Under the pieces are notes generated by a model. The model did no database searches. It was not told where the DNA came from and saw nothing but the letters and a program-made list of their open reading frames with translations. From Paenibacillus_G elgii_A (GTDB taxonomy: Bacteria > Bacillota > Bacilli > Paenibacillales > NBRC-103111), in NCBI GenBank assembly GCA_042219835.1, contig JBHJMN010000008.1, forward strand, positions 96,079 to 160,078: a stretch of DNA of 64,000 nucleotides, read 5' to 3'. Made by a program: the position numbers and the translations under genes. Below are positions 16,957 through 28,307 of this stretch, piece after piece (position 1 is the first letter of the stretch; each line of letters begins with the position of its first letter).

Positions 16957-17997
16957 ATGTCGAATCAAAAGTTGTTTAACGTCGCAGTAGTAGGCGCGAC
17001 AGGTGCCGTAGGAGAACAGATCCTCCGTTTGCTGGCTGAACGGAATTTCCCCATCCAAGAGCTGAAGCTCTTGTCCTCGGCCCGGTCCGCAGGCAAGAAA
17101 CTTCAGTTCAAAGGCCGTGAAGTGACGATTGAAGAAGCAACGCCGGACAGCTTCAAAGGCGTGGACATTGCCCTGTTCAGCGCAGGAGGCGACGTCAGCC
17201 GGGCACTGGTTCCGGAAGCGATCAAGCATGGAACCGTGTGCATCGACAACACCAGCGCGTTCCGGATGGACCCGGAAACGCCGCTTGTCGTGCCTGAGGT
17301 AAATATCGACAAAGTCAGCGATCACAAAGGCGCCATTGCCAACCCGAACTGCTCCACGATACAACTGGTGCAGACGTTAAAGCCGCTTTATGACCGTTTC
17401 GGGATTTCCCGCATCATCGTTTCCACATATCAAGCGGTATCCGGCGCGGGCGCCAGCGCGATTAACGAAATGCTTCGCCAGTCTCGCGAAGTGCTGGAAG
17501 GAAACGCTGTGGAGCCGCAAATTTTGCCGGTAGGCTCTTTGCCGGTCAAGCATCAAATCGCATTCAACGCTATTCCGCAAATCGACAAATTTGTGGATAA
17601 TGGCTTTACTTATGAAGAAATGAAAATGATCAACGAAACGAAAAAAATCATGGGTGACGACACGCTGGAAGTTACCACGACTTGCGTGCGGATTCCGGTC
17701 GTTTACGGCCATTCCGAATCGGTTTATGTCGAGCTTAAGCAAGATTTCGATATCGAAGAGGTGAAACGCCTGCTGGCTGACGCACCAGGGATCGTCGTAC
17801 AGGATAACACTGCCGAACAGCTGTATCCGCTGGCTACGGAAGCGGCAGGTAAGCTGGAAACGTTCGTCGGCCGTATTCGCCGCGATCTTAGCAACCCGAG
17901 AGCCCTCAATTTGTGGATCGTATCCGACAACCTGCTCAAGGGAGCGGCTTGGAACGCCGTCCAAATTGCCGAATACATCGCGATCAAGCAGAAATAA
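16957..17997 (+). CDS. asd: Aspartate-semialdehyde dehydrogenase
   Basis: NADPH-dependent reduction of aspartyl phosphate to aspartate semialdehyde, the second step to lysine, diaminopimelate, threonine and methionine. GATGAVG (11-17) binds NADP and NPNCSTIQ holds catalytic Cys132. The 346-residue length is normal. The GGGGAGAGG ribosome binding site precedes ATG 16957. It ends in front of a terminator-like hairpin before dapG. Confidence 0.97.
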   Translation: MSNQKLFNVAVVGATGAVGEQILRLLAERNFPIQELKLLSSARSAGKKLQFKGREVTIEEATPDSFKGVDIALFSAGGDVSRALVPEAIKHGTVCIDNTSAFRMDPETPLVVPEVNIDKVSDHKGAIANPNCSTIQLVQTLKPLYDRFGISRIIVSTYQAVSGAGASAINEMLRQSREVLEGNAVEPQILPVGSLPVKHQIAFNAIPQIDKFVDNGFTYEEMKMINETKKIMGDDTLEVTTTCVRIPVVYGHSESVYVELKQDFDIEEVKRLLADAPGIVVQDNTAEQLYPLATEAAGKLETFVGRIRRDLSNPRALNLWIVSDNLLKGAAWNAVQIAEYIAIKQK

Positions 17998-18008
17998 TTG
18001 GAACCAGA

Positions 18009-18043
18009 CTGGCTTTCTGAGACATTCAGGAAGCCAGAATTTT
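18009..18043 (+). terminator. Hairpin between asd and dapG
   Basis: CTGGCTTTCTGA (18009-18020) pairs with TCAGGAAGCCAG (18026-18037), then AATTTTGC. The short T-run suggests partial termination or RNA processing within the operon. Confidence 0.6.
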
Positions 18044-18081
18044 GCTATTCACTATGGCACATGGATAAGGGGAGAGATCAC

Positions 18082-19299
18082 ATGAGGATCTTGGTGCAAA
18101 AGTTCGGAGGCACATCTCTTTCCACAGCCGAGGCTAGAACACACGTTATTGAACACATCCAAGATGCATTGAACCAAGAATACAAAACGGTTGTTGTTGT
18201 TTCGGCTATGGGTCGCAAAGGAGAGCCTTACGCAACGGACACGCTACTGGATTGGATTGGTCAAAATGGAAATACGCTGCCTGCGCGCGAAAGAGATATG
18301 CTGCTATGCTGCGGCGAATTCATCTCGGCCGCTACGCTGTGCAGCTTACTGAACGCCGAGGGGATTCCTGCTGTTGCTTTAACCGGCGCACAGGCAGGAA
18401 TCTTAACGAATGACGAACACGGTAATGCTCAAATCGTGACGATTCGGCCGGGGCGTATGCTTGAACTGCTGGAGCAGGGGAATGTCGTCATCGTCGCCGG
18501 CTTTCAAGGCGAGACGGCGACAGGCGATTTCACGACGCTTGGCCGGGGCGGAAGCGACACGTCGGCTACCGCGCTTGGAGCAGCTTTAAATGCGGAGCTC
18601 GTTGAAATTTTCACGGATGTGAGCGGTATTTTGACGGCAGATCCGCGGATCGTGGAGGAAGCAAGACCGCTGTCGGTCGTCTCTTATATGGAAATCTGCA
18701 ACATGGCGCATTTAGGCGCGAAGGTCATACATCCCAGAGCGGTGGAAGTCGCTATGAATGCCGGAATTCCGGTAAGGGTTCGCTCCACGTTTTCCAAGGA
18801 TAAAGGAACGCTTGTTACGCATGCCGACGCGCTTCGGAACGAATCCGGCGCTGTGCAGGACCGGTTTGTGACGGGCATCGCTCACGTGCCGAATATCTCG
18901 CAAATTCGGGTAGCGCCTCAGGAAGGCAGCTACGATCTTCAGCTTAACGTATTTAAAGCGATGGCGCGGCAGCGGATCAGCGTCGATTTTATTAACGTCA
19001 ACCCATCCGGCGTCGTGTACACGGTCTTCGACCACGAGGCGGAGCGGGCAGCCGAAACGCTTCAGGGACTCGGCTATACGCCGCACATCACGCCGAACTG
19101 CGCGAAAGTATCGATCATTGGGGCCGGAATGAACGGCGTACCAGGCATCATGGCCCACATTGTCGAAGCGCTTACGGAAGAGGACATCCAAATTCTGCAA
19201 TCTGCCGATTCGAATACGACCATCTGGGTATTGGTGCAAGGCGACGACATGGTCAAAGCCGTCCGTGCCCTGCACCGCAAATTCGAGCTCCATAGATAA
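18082..19299 (+). CDS. dapG: Aspartate kinase, DapG type
   Basis: Phosphorylates aspartate, the entry step of the lysine/DAP pathway; the B. subtilis paralogue in this position is the diaminopimelate-sensitive isoenzyme. The 405-residue protein starts MRILVQKFGGTSLS (KFGGTS is the kinase signature), with GRGGSDTSA in the active site and two ACT domains (~265-400). ATG 18082 follows AAGGGGAGA. Allosteric behaviour is inferred from position, not shown. Confidence 0.93.
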   Translation: MRILVQKFGGTSLSTAEARTHVIEHIQDALNQEYKTVVVVSAMGRKGEPYATDTLLDWIGQNGNTLPARERDMLLCCGEFISAATLCSLLNAEGIPAVALTGAQAGILTNDEHGNAQIVTIRPGRMLELLEQGNVVIVAGFQGETATGDFTTLGRGGSDTSATALGAALNAELVEIFTDVSGILTADPRIVEEARPLSVVSYMEICNMAHLGAKVIHPRAVEVAMNAGIPVRVRSTFSKDKGTLVTHADALRNESGAVQDRFVTGIAHVPNISQIRVAPQEGSYDLQLNVFKAMARQRISVDFINVNPSGVVYTVFDHEAERAAETLQGLGYTPHITPNCAKVSIIGAGMNGVPGIMAHIVEALTEEDIQILQSADSNTTIWVLVQGDDMVKAVRALHRKFELHR

Positions 19300-19327
19300 C
19301 GCATAATGTTTTAGGAGGAGACAACAC

Positions 19328-20203
19328 GTGGATTTTGGCACAATGATAACCGCTATGGTTACGCCGTTCGATGACAAGCTGAACATCGACTGGACGCAAT
19401 TTGAGAACGTGATGGACTACTTGATTGAAGAGCAGCAAAGCGACAGTCTCGTCATCTGTGGCACAACCGGCGAATCTCCTACGCTAACGGAAGAAGAGAA
19501 GCTCGAAAGTTTTCAAAGGGCCGTAAAGTACGCGCGCGGCCGCTGCAAAATTATTGCAGGGACCGGCAGCTACGATACCGCTCATTCCATTCATTTGTCG
19601 CAAGCGGCCGAAAAGTTAGGTGTCGATGCGCTGCTTCTGGTGGCGCCTTACTACAACCGGCCTTCGCAAGAGGGACTGTATCAGCATTACAAAGCCATTG
19701 CCGAGTCGGTTAACATCCCGATCATCCTTTATAACGTGCCTGGTCGGACCGGTGTCAATATCGATCCGGAAACGACGATTCGTTTGTCGCACATTCCGAA
19801 CATCGTAGCGACGAAGGACTGCGCGGATACAGACCAGTTGACGCAGATCATTACCGGCGCCGCCCCGGGCTTTCTGGTCTACAGCGGCGACGATAGCGCC
19901 ACGCTCCCGGCTTTGGCGGTTGGAGCACGGGGAATCGTCAGCGTTGCGAGTCATGTGATCGGCAAAGAAATGAGAACGATGATTGATTGCTACTTGCAGG
20001 GCGAAGTAAAAGAGGCGGCGAAGCTTCATGGTCAACTGCTTCCGGTGTTCCGCGGGCTCTTCTTATGCCCTCATCGCGTACCGAGCCCGGCTCCGGTCAA
20101 GCATGCGCTTAACTTGAAGGGACTGCGCGTAGGCGGGGTTCGGTTGCCGCTTGTGGACGTCACGGAACAAGAAAAACAATTTATCACATCGCTTTTTGCA
20201 TAA
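19328..20203 (+). CDS. dapA: 4-hydroxy-tetrahydrodipicolinate synthase
   Basis: Condenses pyruvate and aspartate semialdehyde. The 291-residue TIM barrel has GTTGES, Tyr135 in YNVPGRTG and the Schiff-base Lys163 in IVATKDCADTDQ. GTG 19328 follows AGGAGGA. Its product feeds both peptidoglycan DAP and the DpaAB enzyme encoded upstream, which explains the cluster. Confidence 0.97.
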   Translation: MDFGTMITAMVTPFDDKLNIDWTQFENVMDYLIEEQQSDSLVICGTTGESPTLTEEEKLESFQRAVKYARGRCKIIAGTGSYDTAHSIHLSQAAEKLGVDALLLVAPYYNRPSQEGLYQHYKAIAESVNIPIILYNVPGRTGVNIDPETTIRLSHIPNIVATKDCADTDQLTQIITGAAPGFLVYSGDDSATLPALAVGARGIVSVASHVIGKEMRTMIDCYLQGEVKEAAKLHGQLLPVFRGLFLCPHRVPSPAPVKHALNLKGLRVGGVRLPLVDVTEQEKQFITSLFA

Positions 20204-20214
20204 GCTTTACGACA

Positions 20215-20246
20215 ACCGGTGCCCTGCGGCATCGGTTTTCTTGTTT
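20215..20246 (+). terminator. Terminator after dapA
   Basis: ACCGGTGCC (20215-20223) pairs with GGCATCGGT (20228-20236) with one G-T pair, followed by TTTTCTTGTTTT. Confidence 0.75.
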
Positions 20247-20297
20247 TGGGAATAATACGCTTTGCGCAAGGGGAAGGGGTATGTTGACCGGCTCACT

Positions 20298-20326
20298 TGT
20301 AAAGAGTCATTTTTTTCATGTATAAT
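20298..20326 (+). promoter_or_regulatory. SigA-type promoter of rnj
   Basis: TTGTAA (20298-20303) and TATAAT (20321-20326) with a 17-bp spacer, about 85 nt before the rnj start. Confidence 0.7.
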
Positions 20327-20412
20327 GATGTCAAGTGACTGGTGCGGTTAAAATTTGGTTTTGAATAATCATATGGAAATCGTCGTCAATTACATTGAGG
20401 AGGTTTAGTTAC

Positions 20413-22089
20413 TTGTCCAAAAAAAATATAGACAAATTAACGATTTTTGCCCTGGGCGGCGTGGGTGAAATCGGGAAGAACATGTATGTCGTTCAATATG
20501 CGAACGATATTGTAGTTGTAGACTGCGGCTTGAAATTTCCGGAGGAAGATATGCTCGGGATCGATATCGTCATTCCCGATATTTCTTACTTGACGGAAAA
20601 TCGCGATAAAGTGCGCGGGATCGTCATTACACACGGCCACGAAGACCATATCGGCGGTTTGCCTTACGTTCTTAAGCACCTGAACGTTCCTGTGTACGGG
20701 ACGAGGCTGACGATGGGTCTGATCGAGATGAAGCTGAAGGAAGCGAATCTGCTCGGGGAAACGAAACGGATCGTTATTACGGCTGATTCGGAACTGAAGC
20801 TCGGCTGCATGACCGCCACGTTCTTTAAGACGAACCATAGTATTCCCGACTCGGTAGGGGTATGCTTGGAAACGCCGGAAGGCAACGTGGTTCATACCGG
20901 CGACTTCAAGTTCGATCAGACGCCGGTCAACGAGCAGTATGCGGATCTTCATCAGATGGCAGCGATTGGCCGCAAAGGTGTCATTGCACTGTTATCGGAT
21001 AGTACGAATGCGGAGCGTCCGGGCTATACCGGTTCGGAGCGCAGTGTAGGCGCGGAAATCGAAGATGTATTCCGCAAAGCGAAGCAGCGTGTCGTGATCG
21101 CAACCTTCGCTTCCAACATTCACCGGATTCAGCAGGTCATCGACGCGTGCGAATCGACCCGCCGCAAGCTGACCGTAATCGGGCGGAGCATGGTGAATGT
21201 TGTGAGCATCGCCAGCGAACTGGGCTACTTGCGTATTCCGGATGGGATGCTGATCGAACCGGAGGAAGTGAATAAACTCGCGGCCGACCGCGTAGCCATT
21301 CTATCTACAGGGTCTCAGGGCGAGCCGATGTCGGCACTGACACGGATGGCCCGCTCCACGCATCGTAAGATGGACATTTTACCCGGCGACACCGTCATCA
21401 TCGCCGCTACGCCGATTCCCGGAAATGAGCGGTATGTAGGGCGGACGGTGGACGAACTGATGCGCATTGGCGCGCATGTCATTTACGGGCCTGGCTCGAT
21501 CACCGGGGTACACGTATCCGGACACGGCAGCCAGGAAGAATTAAAGCTGATGCTGAATATTATGCGTCCGAAATATTTTATCCCGATTCACGGGGAGTAC
21601 CGGATGCTTCGTCAGCACGGGATGCTTGCCGAGTCGGTCGGCATCGCGCGCGAAGATATTTTTATCGTGGATAACGGCGATACGGTGGAGATTCAGGACG
21701 GCGTCGCCCGCAAAGGCTCCAAAGTGCCGGCAGGCAACGTGCTCATCGACGGCCTCGGTGTCGGCGATGTCGGCAATATCGTGCTTCGCGACCGCAAGCT
21801 GTTGTCCCAAGACGGCATTCTGGTCGTCGTCGTAACGCTCAGCAAGCAGGATGGGACCATTCTGTCCGGTCCGGATATCATCTCCCGCGGCTTCGTATAC
21901 GTGCGGGAGTCGGAAGGATTGCTGGAAGAAGCGAACCGGATCGTGACGAGCACGCTCCATCGCTTAATGAACGAAAATGTCAATGAATGGGCTTCGCTTA
22001 AAACCCATGTCAAAGACGCGCTCGGCCGATTTTTATATGAACAAACCCGAAGAAGACCGATGATTTTGCCAATCATCATGGAAGTGTAA
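20413..22089 (+). CDS. rnj: Ribonuclease J
   Basis: A beta-CASP metallo-beta-lactamase nuclease with endo- and 5'-exonuclease activity in mRNA decay. The 558-residue protein has an intact HGHEDH zinc motif (74-79), HTGDFKFD, SDSTNAERPGYTGSE in the beta-CASP domain, and HVSGHGSQEELKLML near the C-terminal metal site. By position it corresponds to B. subtilis rnjB (RNase J2), but the complete catalytic motif means J1-like activity cannot be excluded. TTG 20413 follows GAGGAGG (20397-20403). Confidence 0.93.
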   Translation: MSKKNIDKLTIFALGGVGEIGKNMYVVQYANDIVVVDCGLKFPEEDMLGIDIVIPDISYLTENRDKVRGIVITHGHEDHIGGLPYVLKHLNVPVYGTRLTMGLIEMKLKEANLLGETKRIVITADSELKLGCMTATFFKTNHSIPDSVGVCLETPEGNVVHTGDFKFDQTPVNEQYADLHQMAAIGRKGVIALLSDSTNAERPGYTGSERSVGAEIEDVFRKAKQRVVIATFASNIHRIQQVIDACESTRRKLTVIGRSMVNVVSIASELGYLRIPDGMLIEPEEVNKLAADRVAILSTGSQGEPMSALTRMARSTHRKMDILPGDTVIIAATPIPGNERYVGRTVDELMRIGAHVIYGPGSITGVHVSGHGSQEELKLMLNIMRPKYFIPIHGEYRMLRQHGMLAESVGIAREDIFIVDNGDTVEIQDGVARKGSKVPAGNVLIDGLGVGDVGNIVLRDRKLLSQDGILVVVVTLSKQDGTILSGPDIISRGFVYVRESEGLLEEANRIVTSTLHRLMNENVNEWASLKTHVKDALGRFLYEQTRRRPMILPIIMEV

Positions 22090-22148
22090 AGCTTCCCACC
22101 AGTCATACGAACTCACTTGAGGATAAAGTGGAATAAGAAGCGTTTTGT

Positions 22149-22197
22149 AAAGACCACGTAAGCAGGGGATATTCCCCGAGCTTTACGCGGTCTTTTT
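22149..22197 (+). terminator. Terminator after rnj
   Basis: A long stem, AAAGACCACGTAAGC with GCTTTACGCGGTCTTT, closed by GGGG/CCCC around ATATT and followed by T. Confidence 0.85.
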
Positions 22198-22286
22198 CCG
22201 TATATCCGTACTCGGCGCCCCGCATAGTTTTGGCCGACTGCACCATACTAACAAGGACATTTCAGCTAATGGAGGGATGTTCTTTC

Positions 22287-23039
22287 ATGCAATCCAACGA
22301 TAAACAAGAGCAGCAGCCGGTGCAGCCGTCTCAAGCGCCGACGACGGAAGAAGGACGCAAAAGCGCAACGGTCGACGCGATTCAGCAGCTGGGGCAGACA
22401 GCCGCGCCTACCACGGAATCCAATATTTTTTGCATGACGATAATCGGGCAGGTCGAGGGTCATATCGTTCTGCCGCCGCAAAACAAAACGACCAAATACG
22501 AGCATTTGATACCGCAGCTTGTAGCCGCGGAGCAGAACGCGAAAATCGAAGGCGTGCTTATTATTTTAAATACGGTAGGCGGAGATGTGGAAGCCGGGCT
22601 GGCGATCGCCGAAATGATCGCTACGTTGTCTAAGCCGACGGTAACGCTCGTGCTCGGCGGCGGGCACAGCATCGGAGTTCCGATTGCCGTCTCGGCCAAT
22701 TATTCGGTTATTGCCGAAACCGCAACGATGACAATTCATCCGATCCGTCTGAACGGCCTGGTGATCGGCGTACCGCAGACCTTCGAATATTTGGACAAAA
22801 TGCAGGAGCGGGTCATCCGGTTCGTCACACGGCATTCCCGGGTAGACGAGGACAAATTCAAAGAACTGATGTTCAAAACGGGCGAGCTCACGCGCGACAT
22901 CGGCACGACGGTCATCGGTGCGGATGCGGTCAGATACGGACTCATCGACTCGCTGGGCGGTATTGGGGAAGCCATCCGCAAGCTAAACGCCTTGATCGAC
23001 GAGCGGCGCGCCAACAATGGGGGAGGCATGATCCAATGA
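22287..23039 (+). CDS. tepA: ClpP-like protease TepA
   Basis: A 250-residue Clp-type serine protease homologue (translocation-enhancing protein in B. subtilis). After a polar, Gln-rich N-terminus (~1-45) the ClpP fold shows ILNTVGGDVEAGLAIAEMI, the putative catalytic Ser in LGGGHSIGVP and His in MTIHPIRLNG. ATG 22287 follows GGAGGG (22271-22276). It overlaps ylzJ by 4 nt and precedes spoIIIE, as in B. subtilis. The natural substrate is unclear. Confidence 0.88.
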   Translation: MQSNDKQEQQPVQPSQAPTTEEGRKSATVDAIQQLGQTAAPTTESNIFCMTIIGQVEGHIVLPPQNKTTKYEHLIPQLVAAEQNAKIEGVLIILNTVGGDVEAGLAIAEMIATLSKPTVTLVLGGGHSIGVPIAVSANYSVIAETATMTIHPIRLNGLVIGVPQTFEYLDKMQERVIRFVTRHSRVDEDKFKELMFKTGELTRDIGTTVIGADAVRYGLIDSLGGIGEAIRKLNALIDERRANNGGGMIQ

Positions 23040-23272
23040 TTCATTATTCGATACTGCCGCTGGAAACCGTCTATGAAGGAATCGAAGCGATGAAATCGTC
23101 CACCGTCGATGTTGTGATGAACGGGGTCAGGATGCAGGTTGAACCGGTCAACGGGCAGCAAGCGAAGATCGTCCGGCTGATCAGCTGCAACCCGCAGGAT
23201 TTTTTGAACCCCCAGTACGCTCCAGGGCGAATGATTGAGTTTCAGCCGATGATCCGGGAATCCGGCGAATAA
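23036..23272 (+). CDS. ylzJ: YlzJ-like protein
   Basis: A 78-residue protein of unknown function that always, as here, sits between tepA and spoIIIE in Bacilli. It begins MIHYSILPLETVYEG and includes the family-like NPQDFLNPQYAPG. No signal peptide or membrane segment. The ATGA overlap indicates translation coupled to tepA. Confidence 0.8.
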   Translation: MIHYSILPLETVYEGIEAMKSSTVDVVMNGVRMQVEPVNGQQAKIVRLISCNPQDFLNPQYAPGRMIEFQPMIRESGE

Positions 23273-23347
23273 AGGGAGCTGGGCAACGGATCGATGCTTT
23301 TACCGGCTCTTTATTTGCCGGAGGGGAATGTATTTTCGCATTTTTCG

Positions 23348-23376
23348 TTTAGCTTCACCCCAGTTTATGGTATAAT
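23348..23376 (+). promoter_or_regulatory. Extended -10 promoter of spoIIIE
   Basis: TATAAT (23371-23376) preceded by TGG; a weak -35 TTTAGC (23348-23353) lies 17 bp upstream. Confidence 0.6.
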
Positions 23377-23398
23377 AAAGGCTCGGGGGTGAGCGGCC

Positions 23399-25972
<2,574 letters not shown>

Positions 25973-26018
25973 GCGGCTGCGGATACGTTAACCAGACCCA
26001 GCGATTCCCAGTTTAGGC

Positions 26019-26049
26019 TGAATAGAAGCTGACTCCCTTTCTCATAATA
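26019..26049 (+). promoter_or_regulatory. Candidate SigG (forespore) promoter of sleB
   Basis: TGAATA (26019-26024), an 18-bp spacer and CATAATA (26043-26049) fit the SigG pattern. SleB genes of Bacilli are forespore-expressed, which supports the call. Confidence 0.5.
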
Positions 26050-26098
26050 ACCTTAAAAAGGTTGCCGCAACGAAGGCGGGAAAGGTGAGGTTACCAGA

Positions 26099-26905
26099 AT
26101 GAATAAACGATTGATCTTCATTACGCTTGGCTTAGTATTTATTCTGTTCGCCGGACTTCAGCTCAAGCAGCATCTGAAGGTGCAGCAGACATTCAGCAAG
26201 AACGAAATCCGCTACGGAGCGTCCGGCACGGCCGACGTCTACGAGCTCCAAGGTCGTTTGAAGCATCTCGGGTTTTATTACGGCAAAGTGGATGGCGATT
26301 TTGGCTATCAGACCTTAAAGTCGCTCAAATGGTTCCAATCCGAATTCGGGTTGAATGTCGACGGCATCGCCGGGGACAAAACGAAGCTGAAGCTGTGGGA
26401 AGCAACGAAAGAGTGGAAGGCTAAAGCCGAAGAGCTGCCTCCTTGGGTAACCGGCGCCGGTCAAGGGCAAGCTGCCGAAGGCGGAGTCGCGCCAGAAAGC
26501 GCTGCGCCGCCGGCGAACGCAGGTATACCGCGCTCCAATCGTCTCGGACTATCCGAAGAGGACCTGAAATTGATGGCCAATGCGGTACACGGCGAGGCGC
26601 GCGGGGAGCCGTACATCGGTCAAGTCGCCGTTGCCGCCGTTATTCTCAATCGCGTCAAATCGCCAAGCTTTCCGAATACGGTCTCTGGCGTTATTTTCCA
26701 GCCGGGAGCCTTTACGGCCGTAGCGGACGGACAAATATGGCTGACGCCGAACGAAACGTCCCGAAAAGCGGTTCAGGACGCGCTGAACGGGTCGGACCCA
26801 TCCGGCGGATGCATTTATTATTTCAATCCGGTAACGGCCACGTCCAAGTGGATTTGGTCCCGTCCGCAAGTCAAGCAAATCGGCAAACATATTTTCTGCA
26901 AATAG
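26099..26905 (+). CDS. sleB: SleB-type spore cortex-lytic cell wall hydrolase
   Basis: A likely lytic transglycosylase or amidase-like hydrolase of cortex peptidoglycan during germination. The 268-residue protein has an N-terminal membrane/signal segment (~5-20), a peptidoglycan-binding repeat domain (~42-102, GTADVYELQGRLKHLGFYYGKVDGDFG), a Pro/Ala linker and a Hydrolase_2 domain (~155-268) with putative catalytic Glu166 in VHGEARGE. ATG 26099 follows AAAGGTGAGG. No ypeB partner follows, unlike the usual sleB-ypeB pair, so a vegetative or other sporulation role cannot be excluded. Confidence 0.85.
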   Translation: MNKRLIFITLGLVFILFAGLQLKQHLKVQQTFSKNEIRYGASGTADVYELQGRLKHLGFYYGKVDGDFGYQTLKSLKWFQSEFGLNVDGIAGDKTKLKLWEATKEWKAKAEELPPWVTGAGQGQAAEGGVAPESAAPPANAGIPRSNRLGLSEEDLKLMANAVHGEARGEPYIGQVAVAAVILNRVKSPSFPNTVSGVIFQPGAFTAVADGQIWLTPNETSRKAVQDALNGSDPSGGCIYYFNPVTATSKWIWSRPQVKQIGKHIFCK

Positions 26906-26963
26906 CGCATGTAGTAGAAGTAACCATCTTCACGGTTGCTTCTTCTGTTTATAGAGGAATATA

Positions 26964-28307
26964 ATGGAATATACCCGGGAAGGCGGAAGTGAAGCCATGA
27001 TGATGAGAGGAGTTGTTTCGTCTTTGAAGCAAATACAATTTGAACGGGGAACGGTACAGGGCGTGCGCGTGCATGTGCTGCCGACGGAGCAGTTCAAAAC
27101 TTTTGCATTATCCGTCTATGTGGGAAGTCCGCTTCAAGAGGATACGGTGACGCCTAATGCGCTTATTCCTTTTGTGCTGCGGCGCGGCAGCAAGGCTTAC
27201 CCGGAAACGAAGCAGTTTCGCGAGAAGCTGGACGATTTGTACGGGGCCGGCTTCGGGTTCGACGTGTACAAGCGCGGGGATTACCAGATGCTTCAATTCC
27301 GCATGGATGTCATTCAGGACGATTTCGTTTCCAGTCCACAGCCGCTGCTTAATCAAGCCCTTCAATTTTTGGGCGAAGCGATTACGCAGCCGGCGATGGA
27401 AGGCGGGACCTTGGTCCGAAAATATATCGATTCCGAGAAAACGACGCTGCAGAAGCGATTGGAATCCATCGTTAACGACAAAATCCGCTACGCTGCGGAA
27501 CGGTGCATCGCCGAAATGTGCAGCAACGAGCCTTACCGGCTTCATCCGCTCGGCGCGATCGACCGAATCCCTGCGATCGAAGCGGAAGCTTTGACCGAAC
27601 GGTATGAAGCCTGGCTGCGGCAGTCTCCAATTGATATTTATGTGGTAGGCCACACGAATCTGGAGCAGGTGATGCCCTTGATCGAGCGCTATTTTGCTGT
27701 CAGGGGCGAGCGTACTTCGGACTATTCGCTCAGAGCCGAGCACCGCAGCGTCGGTCAAGTGAAGGAAGTTGTCGAGCGCCTCGATGTCAATCAAGGAAAG
27801 CTGAATATGGGGCTTCGCGTGCGAACCTCGTACGCGGACGATTCGTACCCTTCGGCGCTGCTATATAACGGTATTTTGGGAGGATATCCGCATTCCAAGC
27901 TATTCACCAACGTCCGTGAAAAGGCGAGCTTGGCCTATTACGCCTCTTCCCGCTTGGACGGACACAAAGGCATTCTGACGATCCAATCAGGTATCGAAAT
28001 TGTAAATTATGAGAAAGCTGTCTCGATTATTAAGGAGCAGCTGAAAGCGATGGAAGAGGGACAAATCAGCGACACGGAGCTGCAGCAGACGAAAGCGATG
28101 ATTACGGGACATTTGCGCGAGCTGCAGGACTCTGCCTTTGAGCTGATCGCTTTCGATTTTAACAACCGTCTGTCCAGCGCCGACCGTACGGTTCCGGCGC
28201 TGATCGAAGCGGTGGAGCAAACGGATAAAGAGCAGATCCGCCGGATGGCTCGCCAAGTGCAGCTGGATACGATATATTTTTTACGTGACAACAAAGGGGG
28301 GCAATAA
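26964..28307 (+). CDS. yfmF: EF-P 5-aminopentanol modification-associated protein YfmF (inactive M16)
   Basis: An M16-family protein (447 aa with this start) equivalent to B. subtilis YmfF. The position of the zinc motif is occupied by ALIPFVLRRGSK, so HxxEH is missing and catalysis is unlikely; it probably pairs with the active-motif protein encoded next. ATG 26964 has AGAGGA nearby; an alternative start is ATG 26997 behind GGAAGTG. Genes ymfF, ymfH and ymfI are linked in B. subtilis to the 5-aminopentanol modification of elongation factor P. It ends immediately before yfmH. Confidence 0.87.
   Translation: MEYTREGGSEAMMMRGVVSSLKQIQFERGTVQGVRVHVLPTEQFKTFALSVYVGSPLQEDTVTPNALIPFVLRRGSKAYPETKQFREKLDDLYGAGFGFDVYKRGDYQMLQFRMDVIQDDFVSSPQPLLNQALQFLGEAITQPAMEGGTLVRKYIDSEKTTLQKRLESIVNDKIRYAAERCIAEMCSNEPYRLHPLGAIDRIPAIEAEALTERYEAWLRQSPIDIYVVGHTNLEQVMPLIERYFAVRGERTSDYSLRAEHRSVGQVKEVVERLDVNQGKLNMGLRVRTSYADDSYPSALLYNGILGGYPHSKLFTNVREKASLAYYASSRLDGHKGILTIQSGIEIVNYEKAVSIIKEQLKAMEEGQISDTELQQTKAMITGHLRELQDSAFELIAFDFNNRLSSADRTVPALIEAVEQTDKEQIRRMARQVQLDTIYFLRDNKGGQ

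Noticed and set aside
17998..18081. Lysine riboswitch before dapG
   Set aside because: Only about 84 nt with a single hairpin; a lysine riboswitch needs about 170 nt.
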